Below, one piece after another: positions 1 to 8,095 of a DNA stretch of 64,000 bases. The stretch's first letter is position 1. Each line of letters begins with the position of its first letter. The DNA lies in contig NZ_SHKR01000012.1 of the NCBI RefSeq assembly GCF_004217145.1, forward strand, positions 496,001-560,000, written 5' to 3'. Both the position numbers and the translations under genes were made by a program. A model generated the notes under the pieces. It did no database searches. It saw only the letters and a program-made list of their open reading frames with translations, and was not told where the DNA came from. The DNA comes from Kribbella rubisoli. GTDB taxonomy: Bacteria; Actinomycetota; Actinomycetes; Propionibacteriales; Kribbellaceae.

Positions 1-478
1 CCAGGTCGAGCCTGTGGTTCGTGCCGCCGCCGCAGTTGACGGCGTACTTGTCCATGGCCCGGAGACCGGGCGCGGTCTTGCGGGTGTCGAGGAGCCGGAC
101 CGGGCGCGCTCCGATCGCCGCCACGAAGGCCGCCGTGAGGGTTGCGATACCGGACATCCGCTGGACGAAGTTCAGCGCCACCCGCTCGCCGGTGATGATC
201 GAGCGAGCCGATCCAGTGATCGATGCCAGCGGCTGTCCCGGGACGACCTGATCGCCGTCGGCGACAGCCGGCCGCACCTCGACGGTGGGATCGATCGCCG
301 CGAACACGCCCTGTACGAGCGGTAGGCCGGCCACGCGACCTGCCTGCTTGGCGACTATCGTCGCCTCGACCTGCAGCTCGGCCGGGACGCTCCATCGCGT
401 GGTGACGTCGTCCACCGCCTGGTCCTCGGCCAATGCGGCCGTCACCGCGGTCCGGACCGTCTCCGTTGTCAGTTGCAT
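1..478 (-). CDS. nadC: Nicotinate-nucleotide pyrophosphorylase (quinolinate phosphoribosyltransferase), partial at left edge
   Basis: The enzyme joins quinolinate and PRPP to give nicotinate mononucleotide, the last step special to de novo NAD synthesis. The visible 159 residues start at an ATG at 478 and run off base 1, so the C-terminal part is missing. The stretch DTRKTAPGLRAMDKYAV followed by CGGGTNHR (about residues 129-154) is the family's active-site core: the Arg-Lys and His-Arg residues bind substrate phosphates and carboxylates. NFVQRMSGIATLTA just before it also matches. The gene is divergent from an NrtR-type regulator, so NAD-responsive control is likely; nadA/nadB may lie beyond the left edge. 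ModD paralogues share the fold, but the NrtR neighbour favours NadC. Confidence 0.9.
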   Translation of the reverse strand, partial: MQLTTETVRTAVTAALAEDQAVDDVTTRWSVPAELQVEATIVAKQAGRVAGLPLVQGVFAAIDPTVEVRPAVADGDQVVPGQPLASITGSARSIITGERVALNFVQRMSGIATLTAAFVAAIGARPVRLLDTRKTAPGLRAMDKYAVNCGGGTNHRLDL

Positions 479-501
479 CTGTTGCTCCGACCTTCCGTGA
501 T

Positions 502-524
502 GTTTTCGCTTCAGAGGCGATAAC
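502..524. promoter_or_regulatory. Imperfect palindrome between nadC and nrtR; candidate NrtR operator
   Basis: The arms GTTTTCGC and GCGATAAC are separated by seven bases, and seven of eight arm positions are complementary. It sits in the 71-bp divergent gap, 24 bp upstream of the nadC start and 26 bp upstream of the proposed nrtR start, where an operator would block both promoters. NrtR proteins are known to bind palindromes in front of NAD genes; that this is the site is inference. Confidence 0.4.
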
Positions 525-549
525 TAACTGGCACGCTACCATCGGCGTC

Positions 550-1254
550 GTGCTCGCAGCCAAGAAAGGTGATCCGGTTAACTTCCCCAGCTACCCGCAC
601 GAGGTGCTGTCGGTGGTCCTGTCGGTCCGGGACGGCAGGTTGTGCGTCCTGCTGTGGAAGCGCGCACAGAACCCGTACGGCGGTCGCTGGGCCCTCCCGG
701 GCGGCGGGGTCGAGCCCACGCAGCGGCTCCGCGAGGCCATCACCAAGCACCTCGCGACGAAGGTCGACGTTCGCGACGTAGCGCACCTCGAACAGCTGGC
801 CACCCATAGTGCGATCGATCGCGATCCGCGGGCCCGCGTACTGGCGACGGCCTACCTCGGGCTGGTTCCGTCCGACGTACGGCCGGTGCTTCCGTCCGAC
901 ACGGTCTGGCATCCGGTCGACGACCTGCCGCAGACCGCGTTCGACCATCACTTCTTCATCGATGCCGCCGTCGGGCGGCTGCGCGCGAAGCTGTCCTACA
1001 CGAACATCGGCTTCGCGCTGGCTCCGCTGGAATTCACGATCGCCGAGCTGCGCGACCTGTTCGGCGCAGCACTCGGCTATGAGCTCGGCGCCACCAACCT
1101 CACCCGCGTCCTGACCCGACGCCATGTCATCGATCCGACCGCCCGCCGCTCCAGCCCCGGCCAGAGCGGCGGCCGCCCCGCAACCGTCTACAAATTCGCT
1201 GCCCGCGAACTCACCGTCACGGACCCCTTCGCAGTACTCCGCCCACCCCGCTGA
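550..1254 (+). CDS. nrtR: NrtR-type Nudix-related transcriptional regulator of NAD metabolism
   Basis: This 234-residue protein has an N-terminal Nudix fold (about 18-140) and a C-terminal winged helix (about 150-225), the NrtR architecture. In that family the Nudix domain senses ADP-ribose and the winged helix binds DNA. The Nudix box is GGGVEPTQRLREAITKH at about 51-67; the metal-binding glutamates of the catalytic REUXEE core are replaced (REAITKH), as expected for a sensor rather than a hydrolase. I chose the GTG at 550 because conserved sequence begins just after it; the reading frame is open further upstream to 433 but would overlap the start of nadC. Divergence from nadC supports the role. 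Probably autoregulated through the palindrome in the shared gap. Confidence 0.85.
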   Translation: MLAAKKGDPVNFPSYPHEVLSVVLSVRDGRLCVLLWKRAQNPYGGRWALPGGGVEPTQRLREAITKHLATKVDVRDVAHLEQLATHSAIDRDPRARVLATAYLGLVPSDVRPVLPSDTVWHPVDDLPQTAFDHHFFIDAAVGRLRAKLSYTNIGFALAPLEFTIAELRDLFGAALGYELGATNLTRVLTRRHVIDPTARRSSPGQSGGRPATVYKFAARELTVTDPFAVLRPPR

Positions 1255-1311
1255 CCGCACGCATCGTGGACATAGTCCACTCCCTTGGTCGACTTCGGGG
1301 AGAATCGGGCT

Positions 1312-2328
1312 GTGACGATCTACCGTGCGAACGACGAGCGATATCAGCGGCTCGAGTACCGGCGGGCCGGTGGATCGGGGCTGGCGCTTCCGGCGCTGTC
1401 GCTGGGGTTGTGGCAGAAGTTCGGCGCCGACTACCCGTTCGAGCGGCAGCGGGAGATCGTGCTGCATGCGTTCGACCTCGGTATCACCCATTTCGACAAC
1501 GCGAACCGGTACGGTCCACCGCATCGGGCCGCCGAGCAGTTCTTCGGGCGGGTCCTGCGTGCCGACCTTGCGCCGTACCGGGATGAACTGATCCTGACCA
1601 CGAAGGCCGGCAACCCGATCGGACCGAGCCCCTATCTCCGGGGCGGATCACGCAAGTCGCTGCTCGCGTCGCTCGACCACAGCCTGCGAGACCTCGGCAC
1701 GGAGTACGTCGACATCTTCTATCACCACCGCTTCGATCCTTCGACGCCGCTGGACGAGACCGTCGGTGCGCTGGTGAGTGCCGTCCAGCAGGGCAAGGCG
1801 CTGTACGTCGGCGTGTCGAACTACCCGACCGATCGTGCGCGCGAAGCGGCGGCGCTGCTGCGGAGTGCCGGCGTGCCGTTGCTCGTCCATCAGCCCCGGT
1901 ACTCGATCTTCGACCGTACTCCGGAGACCAGCGGGCTGCTCGACCTCGCGTCGGCCGAGGGATTCGGGCTTGTTGCCTACAGCCCTTTGGCGCAAGGGCT
2001 GTTGACGGACAAGTACCTGGACGGCGCCGTCCCGCCCGACGCGCGCGCCGCCGCCAGCGCATTCCTGAAGCCGGAGCAGCTCGACGACGTCTACCGCGAG
2101 CGAGCCGCAGCGCTGAACAAGATCGCCCACGATCGCGGCCAGTCACTCGCTCAACTGGCCCTGCAATGGGTTCTGCGGCGGCCGGAGATCACCACCGCGC
2201 TGATCGGCGCGAGCTCCACCGGCCAACTGGATCACAACGTCGCTGCGCTCGACTTCCCGCCGCTGACGGACGAGGATCTCGCCCGCATCGATCAGTACGG
2301 CATCCACGGCACCGCACAGCGGTCCTGA
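1312..2328 (+). CDS. Aldo/keto reductase, YghZ/L-glyceraldehyde-3-phosphate reductase type
   Basis: A 338-residue NAD(P)H-dependent aldo/keto reductase with the (beta/alpha)8 fold. It closely follows the YghZ/Gpr subgroup from its N-terminus (YRANDERYQRLEYR, LPALSLGLWQKFG) to the IDQYGIHG tail. The catalytic tetrad is visible as Asp and Tyr in HFDNANRYGPP, Lys in TTKAGNP and His in FYHHRFDP. YghZ reduces L-glyceraldehyde 3-phosphate and methylglyoxal; the substrate here is not shown. The GTG at 1312 is preferred over an in-frame start at 1285 because similarity starts there. The downstream nitroreductase begins 13 bp after the stop with a good Shine-Dalgarno, so the two probably share a transcript and a detoxification role. 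Confidence 0.85.
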   Translation: MTIYRANDERYQRLEYRRAGGSGLALPALSLGLWQKFGADYPFERQREIVLHAFDLGITHFDNANRYGPPHRAAEQFFGRVLRADLAPYRDELILTTKAGNPIGPSPYLRGGSRKSLLASLDHSLRDLGTEYVDIFYHHRFDPSTPLDETVGALVSAVQQGKALYVGVSNYPTDRAREAAALLRSAGVPLLVHQPRYSIFDRTPETSGLLDLASAEGFGLVAYSPLAQGLLTDKYLDGAVPPDARAAASAFLKPEQLDDVYRERAAALNKIAHDRGQSLAQLALQWVLRRPEITTALIGASSTGQLDHNVAALDFPPLTDEDLARIDQYGIHGTAQRS

Positions 2329-2341
2329 CCCGAGGAGAACG

Positions 2342-3157
2342 ATGACCACCTCGCCCTTCGGACTGAGGTACGGCGTTGAGGTGCCGTTCGAGCCGCCCGC
2401 AGCGTGGTCGGAGGTGATCGCGCGGCAGCTGGATCACCGTTCGGTACGCAGCTATCGTCCGGATCCGGTCTCCGACGACATGCTGACGGCTTTGATCGCC
2501 GCAGCGCAATCGGCTCCGACCTCCGGCAACCTGCAGCTGTGGAGTGTCGTCGCCGTCCGCGACGACGAACGGCGTACCAGGTTGGCCGCGCTCGCCGGTG
2601 ATCAGCAGTTCATCGAGCAGGCGCCGCTGTTCCTGGTCTGGCTGGCCGATCTGGCGCGGGCGCGCCAGGTGACGACCGAGCTTGCGTCCGGCGCCGCCGA
2701 AGGAGCCGACTTCGTCGAGGCTGCCGTGCTCGCCTTCGTCGATGTCGCACTCGCGGCCCAGAACGCCTCACTGGCCGCCGAGTCGCTCGGTCTCGGGACG
2801 GTGTTCGTCGGGGCGATCCGGAACCGCCCGCTCGAGATCGCGACCGAGCTCGGCCTGCCGCCGCACGTCTTCCCGGTCTTCGGCCTGACCGTCGGCCACC
2901 CCGATCGCCTCGCCGAGACCGCGGTAAAGCCCCGCCTCCCACAGGACGCCGTCCTTCACCACGAGCAGTACGACCTCGACCAGCAGGCCGCCCACGTCCA
3001 AACCTACGAGGCCGTACTCAACGCGTTCTACACCACAGCCGGCCTACCCACAGGCTGGATCAACCGAGTCGCCAACCGCTTCGGCACAATCGCCGGCCTC
3101 AACGGCCGCGAACACCTCCGCCAAGCCCTCCACTCCCAAGGCTTCCAACTCCGCTGA
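2342..3157 (+). CDS. NfsA-like NADPH-dependent nitroreductase/flavin reductase
   Basis: A 271-residue FMN enzyme of the group A nitroreductase family (NfsA/Frp), which uses NADPH to reduce nitroaromatics, quinones or flavins. The N-terminal RSVRSYRPDPVSDD and the APTSGNLQ segment are the FMN-phosphate-binding elements; the centre has FVDVALAAQNASLAAESLGLG and the conserved GLTVGHP. The length fits the family, which is longer than group B enzymes because of a C-terminal excursion. A GAGGAG-type ribosome site lies directly before the ATG. It is probably co-transcribed with the preceding aldo/keto reductase. Physiological substrate unknown. Confidence 0.85.
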   Translation: MTTSPFGLRYGVEVPFEPPAAWSEVIARQLDHRSVRSYRPDPVSDDMLTALIAAAQSAPTSGNLQLWSVVAVRDDERRTRLAALAGDQQFIEQAPLFLVWLADLARARQVTTELASGAAEGADFVEAAVLAFVDVALAAQNASLAAESLGLGTVFVGAIRNRPLEIATELGLPPHVFPVFGLTVGHPDRLAETAVKPRLPQDAVLHHEQYDLDQQAAHVQTYEAVLNAFYTTAGLPTGWINRVANRFGTIAGLNGREHLRQALHSQGFQLR

Positions 3158-3174
3158 ACCCAGGGCTGGTGGCT

Positions 3175-4470
3175 TCAGTGGGCAGGTGGTGGGGTTTTGA
3201 TGGTGTGGGTTTGGAGTTGGACGAGGGTCAGTAGGAGCAAGGAGGCGGTCCAGGCCAAGGGCACGGTGGAGGCTGGGTTGCCATCGCCGTCGACGAGTTC
3301 GGGGAGTTCGCCGAGGAGGTTGCGTTTGGACAGGAGCCAGTCGAGCGCCGCCTGTGCCTTGCCGGTTTCTGCGAGGCCTGCCCAGGCGAGAGCGAAGAAC
3401 GAGGTGCTCGGGGTCCAGGTGACATTGCCCCAGTCGAAGTCCGGATCGTTGCCGGGGACAACGCCGCCGTTGGCTCGCACAAGTGCGTGGTACGTCGTAT
3501 CGAGCGCGGTGGGCAGGTCGGCCGGGGCGTCGTTGAACGGCGGCGCCATGAAGGCCGCAGCACTGTCGAATCCGTGAAGTCCATCGACGGTGCGCTGGTA
3601 TCCGAGCGGGGCGAAGTACTTGCTGATTGCGGTCGACAGGCGATCGGCCGCGATCGTCCACCGGGCGGCATCGACGGATTGTCCGAGCGCGTTGGCGAGG
3701 TCGACCGCCGAGTTCAGCCCGCTGAGCAGTGGCGCCGCGGTACCGATGTTCGCGGTCTCGGTGCCGAGTTCCCAATAGTCCGGCGATGCGGGCGGTAGAC
3801 CGGCGGCATCCAGCGAGCCGGCGGCATAATCGGCGGCACGTTGGATCATCGGGTACAGGCCGGCAAGTCGGGCCCGCCGATCCTCGAGTGGGGCCGTCTG
3901 GTACCACTGCCAAGTTGCCCAGGGCACCCAACCGTTGCCGTCGAGTTGCCATTCTCGTTCGTCCGGTGGACCCGACCCGTCCAGCTTGGTCCGAGCCTCC
4001 CAGGTTCCGTCGGCTCGCTGGGTGGCCGCATTGTAGGTAAGGATCTGGTAGGCCTCGCTCGAGTGCCCGGTGTGCGCGAACGCCGCCGCTACGAAGCTGG
4101 AGTCACGCGGCCACGAATACTTCCAGATCGAGTGCCACGCTGCTGTCGACGCGCCGTTGGGTTGTAGTAGTGCACGCATCGACAGCAGCGCGCGAGCCGC
4201 AGCATCCTGCTGGGGGCCGGGCAGGCCGGGCACCGTGCCCAGCTTCAACCAGGCGCGCGATTCGGCGATCTGCCGCAACGCGCCCGGGTCGTCCGCCTCG
4301 ACGGTGACCGGCTCCGATCCACCGGCCGGTAGATACTGCCAACGTCCGCTCGGAAGCCGCAGTACGTTGCTGTTCCGGATGTAGTTTGCGCCACAGGCCT
4401 GAAGGGGCGTGATTGCCGCGGTAGTGGTGCGGTTGTCGAACAGACCCGCGGTGTACACAGGTGTCTCCAT
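3175..4470 (-). CDS. GH15-like (alpha/alpha)6 glycosidase domain protein
   Basis: A 431-residue protein resembling the catalytic toroid of family 15 glycoside hydrolases (glucoamylase, trehalase, dextranase types). The sequence KYSWPRDSSF at about 117-126 is the family's substrate-binding segment; SPDYWE at 229-234 and LGELPE at 386-391 sit where the catalytic acid and base glutamates lie in GH15. It lacks the N-terminal beta-sandwich domain typical of bacterial glucoamylases and has no signal peptide. The gene starts 5 bp after the stop of the secreted protein upstream, so the two form an operon, probably under the ROK regulator. The sugar linkage is not predictable from sequence alone. The family call is moderate to good; activity is inferred. 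Confidence 0.65.
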   Translation of the reverse strand: METPVYTAGLFDNRTTTAAITPLQACGANYIRNSNVLRLPSGRWQYLPAGGSEPVTVEADDPGALRQIAESRAWLKLGTVPGLPGPQQDAAARALLSMRALLQPNGASTAAWHSIWKYSWPRDSSFVAAAFAHTGHSSEAYQILTYNAATQRADGTWEARTKLDGSGPPDEREWQLDGNGWVPWATWQWYQTAPLEDRRARLAGLYPMIQRAADYAAGSLDAAGLPPASPDYWELGTETANIGTAAPLLSGLNSAVDLANALGQSVDAARWTIAADRLSTAISKYFAPLGYQRTVDGLHGFDSAAAFMAPPFNDAPADLPTALDTTYHALVRANGGVVPGNDPDFDWGNVTWTPSTSFFALAWAGLAETGKAQAALDWLLSKRNLLGELPELVDGDGNPASTVPLAWTASLLLLTLVQLQTHTIKTPPPAH

Positions 4471-4475
4471 GGCCG

Positions 4476-6677
4476 TCAGCTTCCGCTCGCTGTGAAGTTG
4501 GTGATGTGGACGCCGGTGTTGTCCGAGTTGTAGGTCACGTTGACCCGTAGGTAGCGGGCCTGAACCTCAACCGGATAACTGTCGCCCGCGCGCGTGGCCG
4601 GTGTCGTGGTTTCCTTTGTCGCGATGGTTGTCCAGTTGGTGCCGTCGGTGCTGGCCTGGATGTTGTACTTGTAGTAGCGGGTGCCGTCCGCATAGTTGGT
4701 GACGGCAACATTGTTGATGCTGTGGACGCCGAGCAGATCGACCTGCCACCACTGTGGATACGGGTCTGCACTCCAGTAGGTGTCCGGGTCGCCGTCTACC
4801 GCCAGATCTGCCGTGTTCACACCTTGCTCGCTCCGTGCGGTGGCGGGTTTGAACTGGGCGAGGTCGGTTTGCGGCGGGTTGATTCCCACCGCTGTGAGGG
4901 TGAGAAGTTGCTCGGTCTCGTTGCGGTTGCCGCCGACCGAGCTGCCTGTCTTGTTGGACCAATAGCGTGGCGGGGTGGTCTCGACCCGGCGACGGGAGTC
5001 TGCGGACATGGCGAGCGCCAAACCGCTGTATCGGTTGACGAGTCTGTAGCTGCCGCCCGAGGTCTTGGTCTTGATGAAGAACCACTGCTGGCCCACTGCG
5101 GCCCGGTAGGGGGAGACGATCGGAGTGGTTCCCCACGCCCGGCTGGTCCTGATGCTGGAGTCGATACCGAGCGCCTGGCCGGTGGCGGCGTTGATGATCC
5201 GGTAGGAGCCGTCACCGTTGGGGACGAACGCCCACGCCGCTAGGTTCGAAGCCTTCTGTCCGGCCACGGAGGTGGTCGACGAACTGCCTGACAGCTGGGT
5301 GAGAGCCAGGCCGCCGCGGCTACTGATCCGGTAGGTCTTCGACGGGTCCGCCGGGGATGCGGCCGGATCGCTGGATTCGATGGTGATGTTGCGGTACTCA
5401 GCGGCGTTGGACGAGCAGTTGTATTCGCAGTAGTTGCGGAACGTCCTGCCGACGATGTTGCCGCTGCTGGCGTTCACGCTGTCGGCGTACCAGTGGTACC
5501 AGTAGTCGCCGTACAGGGCGGAGCCGGTGTCGCCGATCTTGTGCCACTTCTGCGTCGAGAGGTCGTCGGTCGCGTAGAACGGCTCCGCGTGCTTGGAGTC
5601 GTTCGGGTTGAGAGGGTTGGCACCAGCGATGTAGAGGCCGAGATAGGCGTTGTAGGTGACGCTCATGTACAGCAGCGGTGATTGGGCCGGCAGAGTTCCG
5701 GCGGCGAGCTGTTGGCTGACATAGCCGGAGTTCGTGGGCTTGTAGTCCTTGGCCGGATCGGTGTACCCGTTCGGGTTGCCGGTGTCCGCGGGGACGATGT
5801 TGCTTTCCCGGCCGCCCACTCCTGGCTCTGACCAGGTGCCGTCGTACCACTTCATCCACGTGCCTCGGGCCATCTTCCCCGAGAGCGGCGCGCGGGCTAC
5901 GTGCTCCAGGCGGTGGATCGCACCGCCGCCGCCCGGCTTGTCGACGACCGACGAGCCGTAGTAAACGTAGAAGTATCCCGACGCTGTGTCGACGAACAGG
6001 CGCTGGTCGCCGTCGCCGTACTTGTAGGTCTGGTTCGGGAACGCCGTCCGGTCCCCGCGCTTGGTGCTGTACGGCGAGGTCAGCACGTGGTCGACGATGG
6101 TCCAGGTGCGGCCCTGGTCGGTGGACTTCGCGTAGTCGATGGAGTCGTAGTGCATGCCGTCGCCGAACGGCTGCGGCGTGAATTCGTTGTGTACCAGGCC
6201 GATCCAGTTTCCGGTGTCCGGATCCACCCACATTCCCATCAGGTCGCAGTAGTTCGGCTGCGAGTAGGGGGAGGCGGGCGGCGCGAGTGTCGATTGCACG
6301 CCGGTCGGGCTGTTGTTGCACCGCCACGTGGTGTCGTTGTTCTTGTCCACCGGATTGGCCGGGTTCGCCCAGGTGTTGAGGGTTGCGTTCGGCAACGCGT
6401 CGTCGTAGTTCGTGCCGGAGTAGAACCGCCAGTGCCGCGGGTCGTTGGCGCCGTACAGGGCCTCGGCCTGCTGGGCGTAGAACGTGCCCTCCTTGTCGAT
6501 GATCGGGTACGCCGGTGTGTCACTCGTGAACGGCTGGGATTTCGCCGGGCCGACTTCGATGGAATAGGTGGTGCCGGTCGAGGACGCCGGCGATGCACTC
6601 GCCTGTGCGACCAGGCCCACCGCCGTCACTCCCACTGCGCTCAGCACCGCGACCAGCCTTCTTCTGCTACGTGCCAT
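4476..6677 (-). CDS. Secreted multidomain protein: beta-propeller, ricin-like and F5/8 type C (CBM32-like) domains
   Basis: A 733-residue exported protein. Residues 1-29 are a Sec signal peptide (ARSRRR, hydrophobic core, AQASAS cleavage region). Residues about 40-440 look like a sialidase/arabinanase-type beta-propeller with an Asp-box-like element (KSTDQGRTWT) and many aromatic and Asp residues. About 445-600 repeats the YRIINAATGQALGI / YRLVNRYSGLALAM pattern of ricin-B-like sugar-binding folds. The last 120 residues (ARSEQGVNTADLAVDGDPDT to YLRVNVTYN) are a discoidin/F5-8C carbohydrate-binding module. It probably binds and cuts an extracellular glycan, but I cannot name the enzyme family. 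It lies between the ROK regulator upstream and the GH15-like gene 5 bp downstream. Confidence 0.7.
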   Translation of the reverse strand: MARSRRRLVAVLSAVGVTAVGLVAQASASPASSTGTTYSIEVGPAKSQPFTSDTPAYPIIDKEGTFYAQQAEALYGANDPRHWRFYSGTNYDDALPNATLNTWANPANPVDKNNDTTWRCNNSPTGVQSTLAPPASPYSQPNYCDLMGMWVDPDTGNWIGLVHNEFTPQPFGDGMHYDSIDYAKSTDQGRTWTIVDHVLTSPYSTKRGDRTAFPNQTYKYGDGDQRLFVDTASGYFYVYYGSSVVDKPGGGGAIHRLEHVARAPLSGKMARGTWMKWYDGTWSEPGVGGRESNIVPADTGNPNGYTDPAKDYKPTNSGYVSQQLAAGTLPAQSPLLYMSVTYNAYLGLYIAGANPLNPNDSKHAEPFYATDDLSTQKWHKIGDTGSALYGDYWYHWYADSVNASSGNIVGRTFRNYCEYNCSSNAAEYRNITIESSDPAASPADPSKTYRISSRGGLALTQLSGSSSTTSVAGQKASNLAAWAFVPNGDGSYRIINAATGQALGIDSSIRTSRAWGTTPIVSPYRAAVGQQWFFIKTKTSGGSYRLVNRYSGLALAMSADSRRRVETTPPRYWSNKTGSSVGGNRNETEQLLTLTAVGINPPQTDLAQFKPATARSEQGVNTADLAVDGDPDTYWSADPYPQWWQVDLLGVHSINNVAVTNYADGTRYYKYNIQASTDGTNWTTIATKETTTPATRAGDSYPVEVQARYLRVNVTYNSDNTGVHITNFTASGS

Positions 6678-6715
6678 GGGCCCGCCCGATCACTCGTTGA
6701 CTAATTGATGGCAGA

Positions 6716-6735
6716 TAACTAAGTGAGATAAGTTA
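6716..6735. promoter_or_regulatory. AT-rich imperfect palindrome upstream of the secreted-protein operon; candidate ROK operator
   Basis: The 20-bp site has TAACT and AGTTA arms around AAGTGAGATA, in an AT-rich patch that stands out from the GC-rich surroundings, 39 bp upstream of the ATG at 6677. ROK/NagC/XylR regulators bind AT-rich inverted repeats of this size, and a ROK gene lies just upstream on the same strand. The rest of the 179-bp gap shows no gene. Confidence 0.4.
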
Positions 6736-6856
6736 AATGTCTTCAATATGGGGCTGTCAAGGGGGTACGACGTGCCGGGGACCCGCGACTGGAGCGCGGT
6801 CAGGTAACGACTCCCGCAGCCTCAATACAGGCCGGCGGGCGTGACGGGCAGGGCTG

Positions 6857-8095
6857 TCAGTGGCCCCGGACGGCGGCCGGGATCAACGGCGACGCACTGT
6901 CCAGCGACGCGATCCGCTGGTCGACGGTGTCCAGGGCGAGCCGCAGCGCGCCATAGGCGACCGCGTCGTCGCCGCGCTCGGATGCCGCTAGCTGCGGCGT
7001 GTGCACGCAGGTCCCGGCCAGCAAAGTCTCCAGTCGAGGCACCAGCAAGTCGGCCGCATGGGAGAAGCTGCCGCCGAGCACCACGAGTTCCGGATCGACG
7101 GTGAGAACCATCGGTGTGACGCCGCGCGCGAGATCGGCGGCGAAGCGGTCCACAGCGGCGAGCGCCGCCGGGTGTGACTCACGGGCGGCCTGGAAAACCC
7201 GCGTGGCCGCGAGGTCACGATCCTCGGGGCTTTCGTTCACGGGGGCGACAGGCGTGGCGGCAAGCCGTTCGGACGCGTCGTTCCATCCCGATCCCTGCAG
7301 CATGCCGATTTCACCGGCCGCCCCGCCCGAACCGGTGTGCAGCTTTCCACTGATGATCAGACCGGCCCCCAGCCGCATCCCGACGAGCAGGTAGATCATG
7401 TTTTCGGCGCTGCGGCCGCGCCACCGCTCGGCGAGCGCGGCGAGATTGGCGTCGTTGACCACGGTCACCGGGCACGGCGCCACCGCCGTCAACCTGGTTC
7501 TCGGATCGAGTCCGGTCCAGCCGGGCAGTAGGACCGAGGTGATGGTGCCGTCAGGGGCAATGACTCCCGAGGTCCCCATCGTCACCGCCCACACGTTCTG
7601 CGGCTGGATTCCGGCGGTCGCCAGTGCCTCGCGCAGCGCCTGATCCGCACTCTCGAGCCTGGCGTCGGCACTGTCCTCGGCAGAGACCTCCACCTGATGG
7701 CTTGATACGACGGTCGCGTCCAAGTCGGCGATGATCACCCGGATCTTGCGTTGCCCGATGTCCAGCCCGACCACATACCCGGCCTCAGAGCGAAAGCGAT
7801 ACCGCCGGGCCGGCCGCCCGATCCGTTTGTCGTCGGCCTCGGCCTCTGTCTCAGCCAGCCAGCCCTGCTCACCAAGCTTCTCGGTCACGACCTGCGCGGA
7901 GCGCCACGACAGCCCCGTGGCATCAGCGACCTCCCGCAACGGCCTCGCCCCGTTGCCCCGCAACGCACCCAACACAGACAACTCGTTAAGCCGCCGCAAC
8001 AGGCTCTGATCAGTGGCCGCCCGCGGAAAAGCTCCTGTCACATCAGCATCGTACCCATTTAGATACCCCAGGTAAGAATCATGCCTGTGGCTCAT
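6857..8095 (-). CDS. ROK-family transcriptional regulator
   Basis: This 412-residue protein has an N-terminal winged helix (about 30-95, with LRRLNELSVLGALRG leading in) and a C-terminal sugar-kinase-like ROK domain (VVGLDIGQRKIRVIIADLD, VTVVNDANLAALAE, GSGGAAGEIG, ELVVLGGSFSHAADLL). ROK repressors control sugar-use genes and respond to sugars or sugar phosphates. The zinc-binding CxCGxxGC motif of many ROK proteins is absent, so structural zinc is not expected. The ATG at 8095 overlaps the AraC gene's 3' end by 17 bp; a GTG at 8041 is an alternative start. The target is probably the adjacent secreted glycan-active operon. Confidence 0.85.
   Translation of the reverse strand: MSHRHDSYLGYLNGYDADVTGAFPRAATDQSLLRRLNELSVLGALRGNGARPLREVADATGLSWRSAQVVTEKLGEQGWLAETEAEADDKRIGRPARRYRFRSEAGYVVGLDIGQRKIRVIIADLDATVVSSHQVEVSAEDSADARLESADQALREALATAGIQPQNVWAVTMGTSGVIAPDGTITSVLLPGWTGLDPRTRLTAVAPCPVTVVNDANLAALAERWRGRSAENMIYLLVGMRLGAGLIISGKLHTGSGGAAGEIGMLQGSGWNDASERLAATPVAPVNESPEDRDLAATRVFQAARESHPAALAAVDRFAADLARGVTPMVLTVDPELVVLGGSFSHAADLLVPRLETLLAGTCVHTPQLAASERGDDAVAYGALRLALDTVDQRIASLDSASPLIPAAVRGH

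Noticed and set aside
14..325. Plus-strand open frames at the left edge
   Set aside because: They are antisense to nadC, which has clear catalytic motifs.
4070..6704. Plus-strand open frames across the secreted-protein operon
   Set aside because: Antisense to genes with a signal peptide and recognisable domains; no family match on the plus strand.
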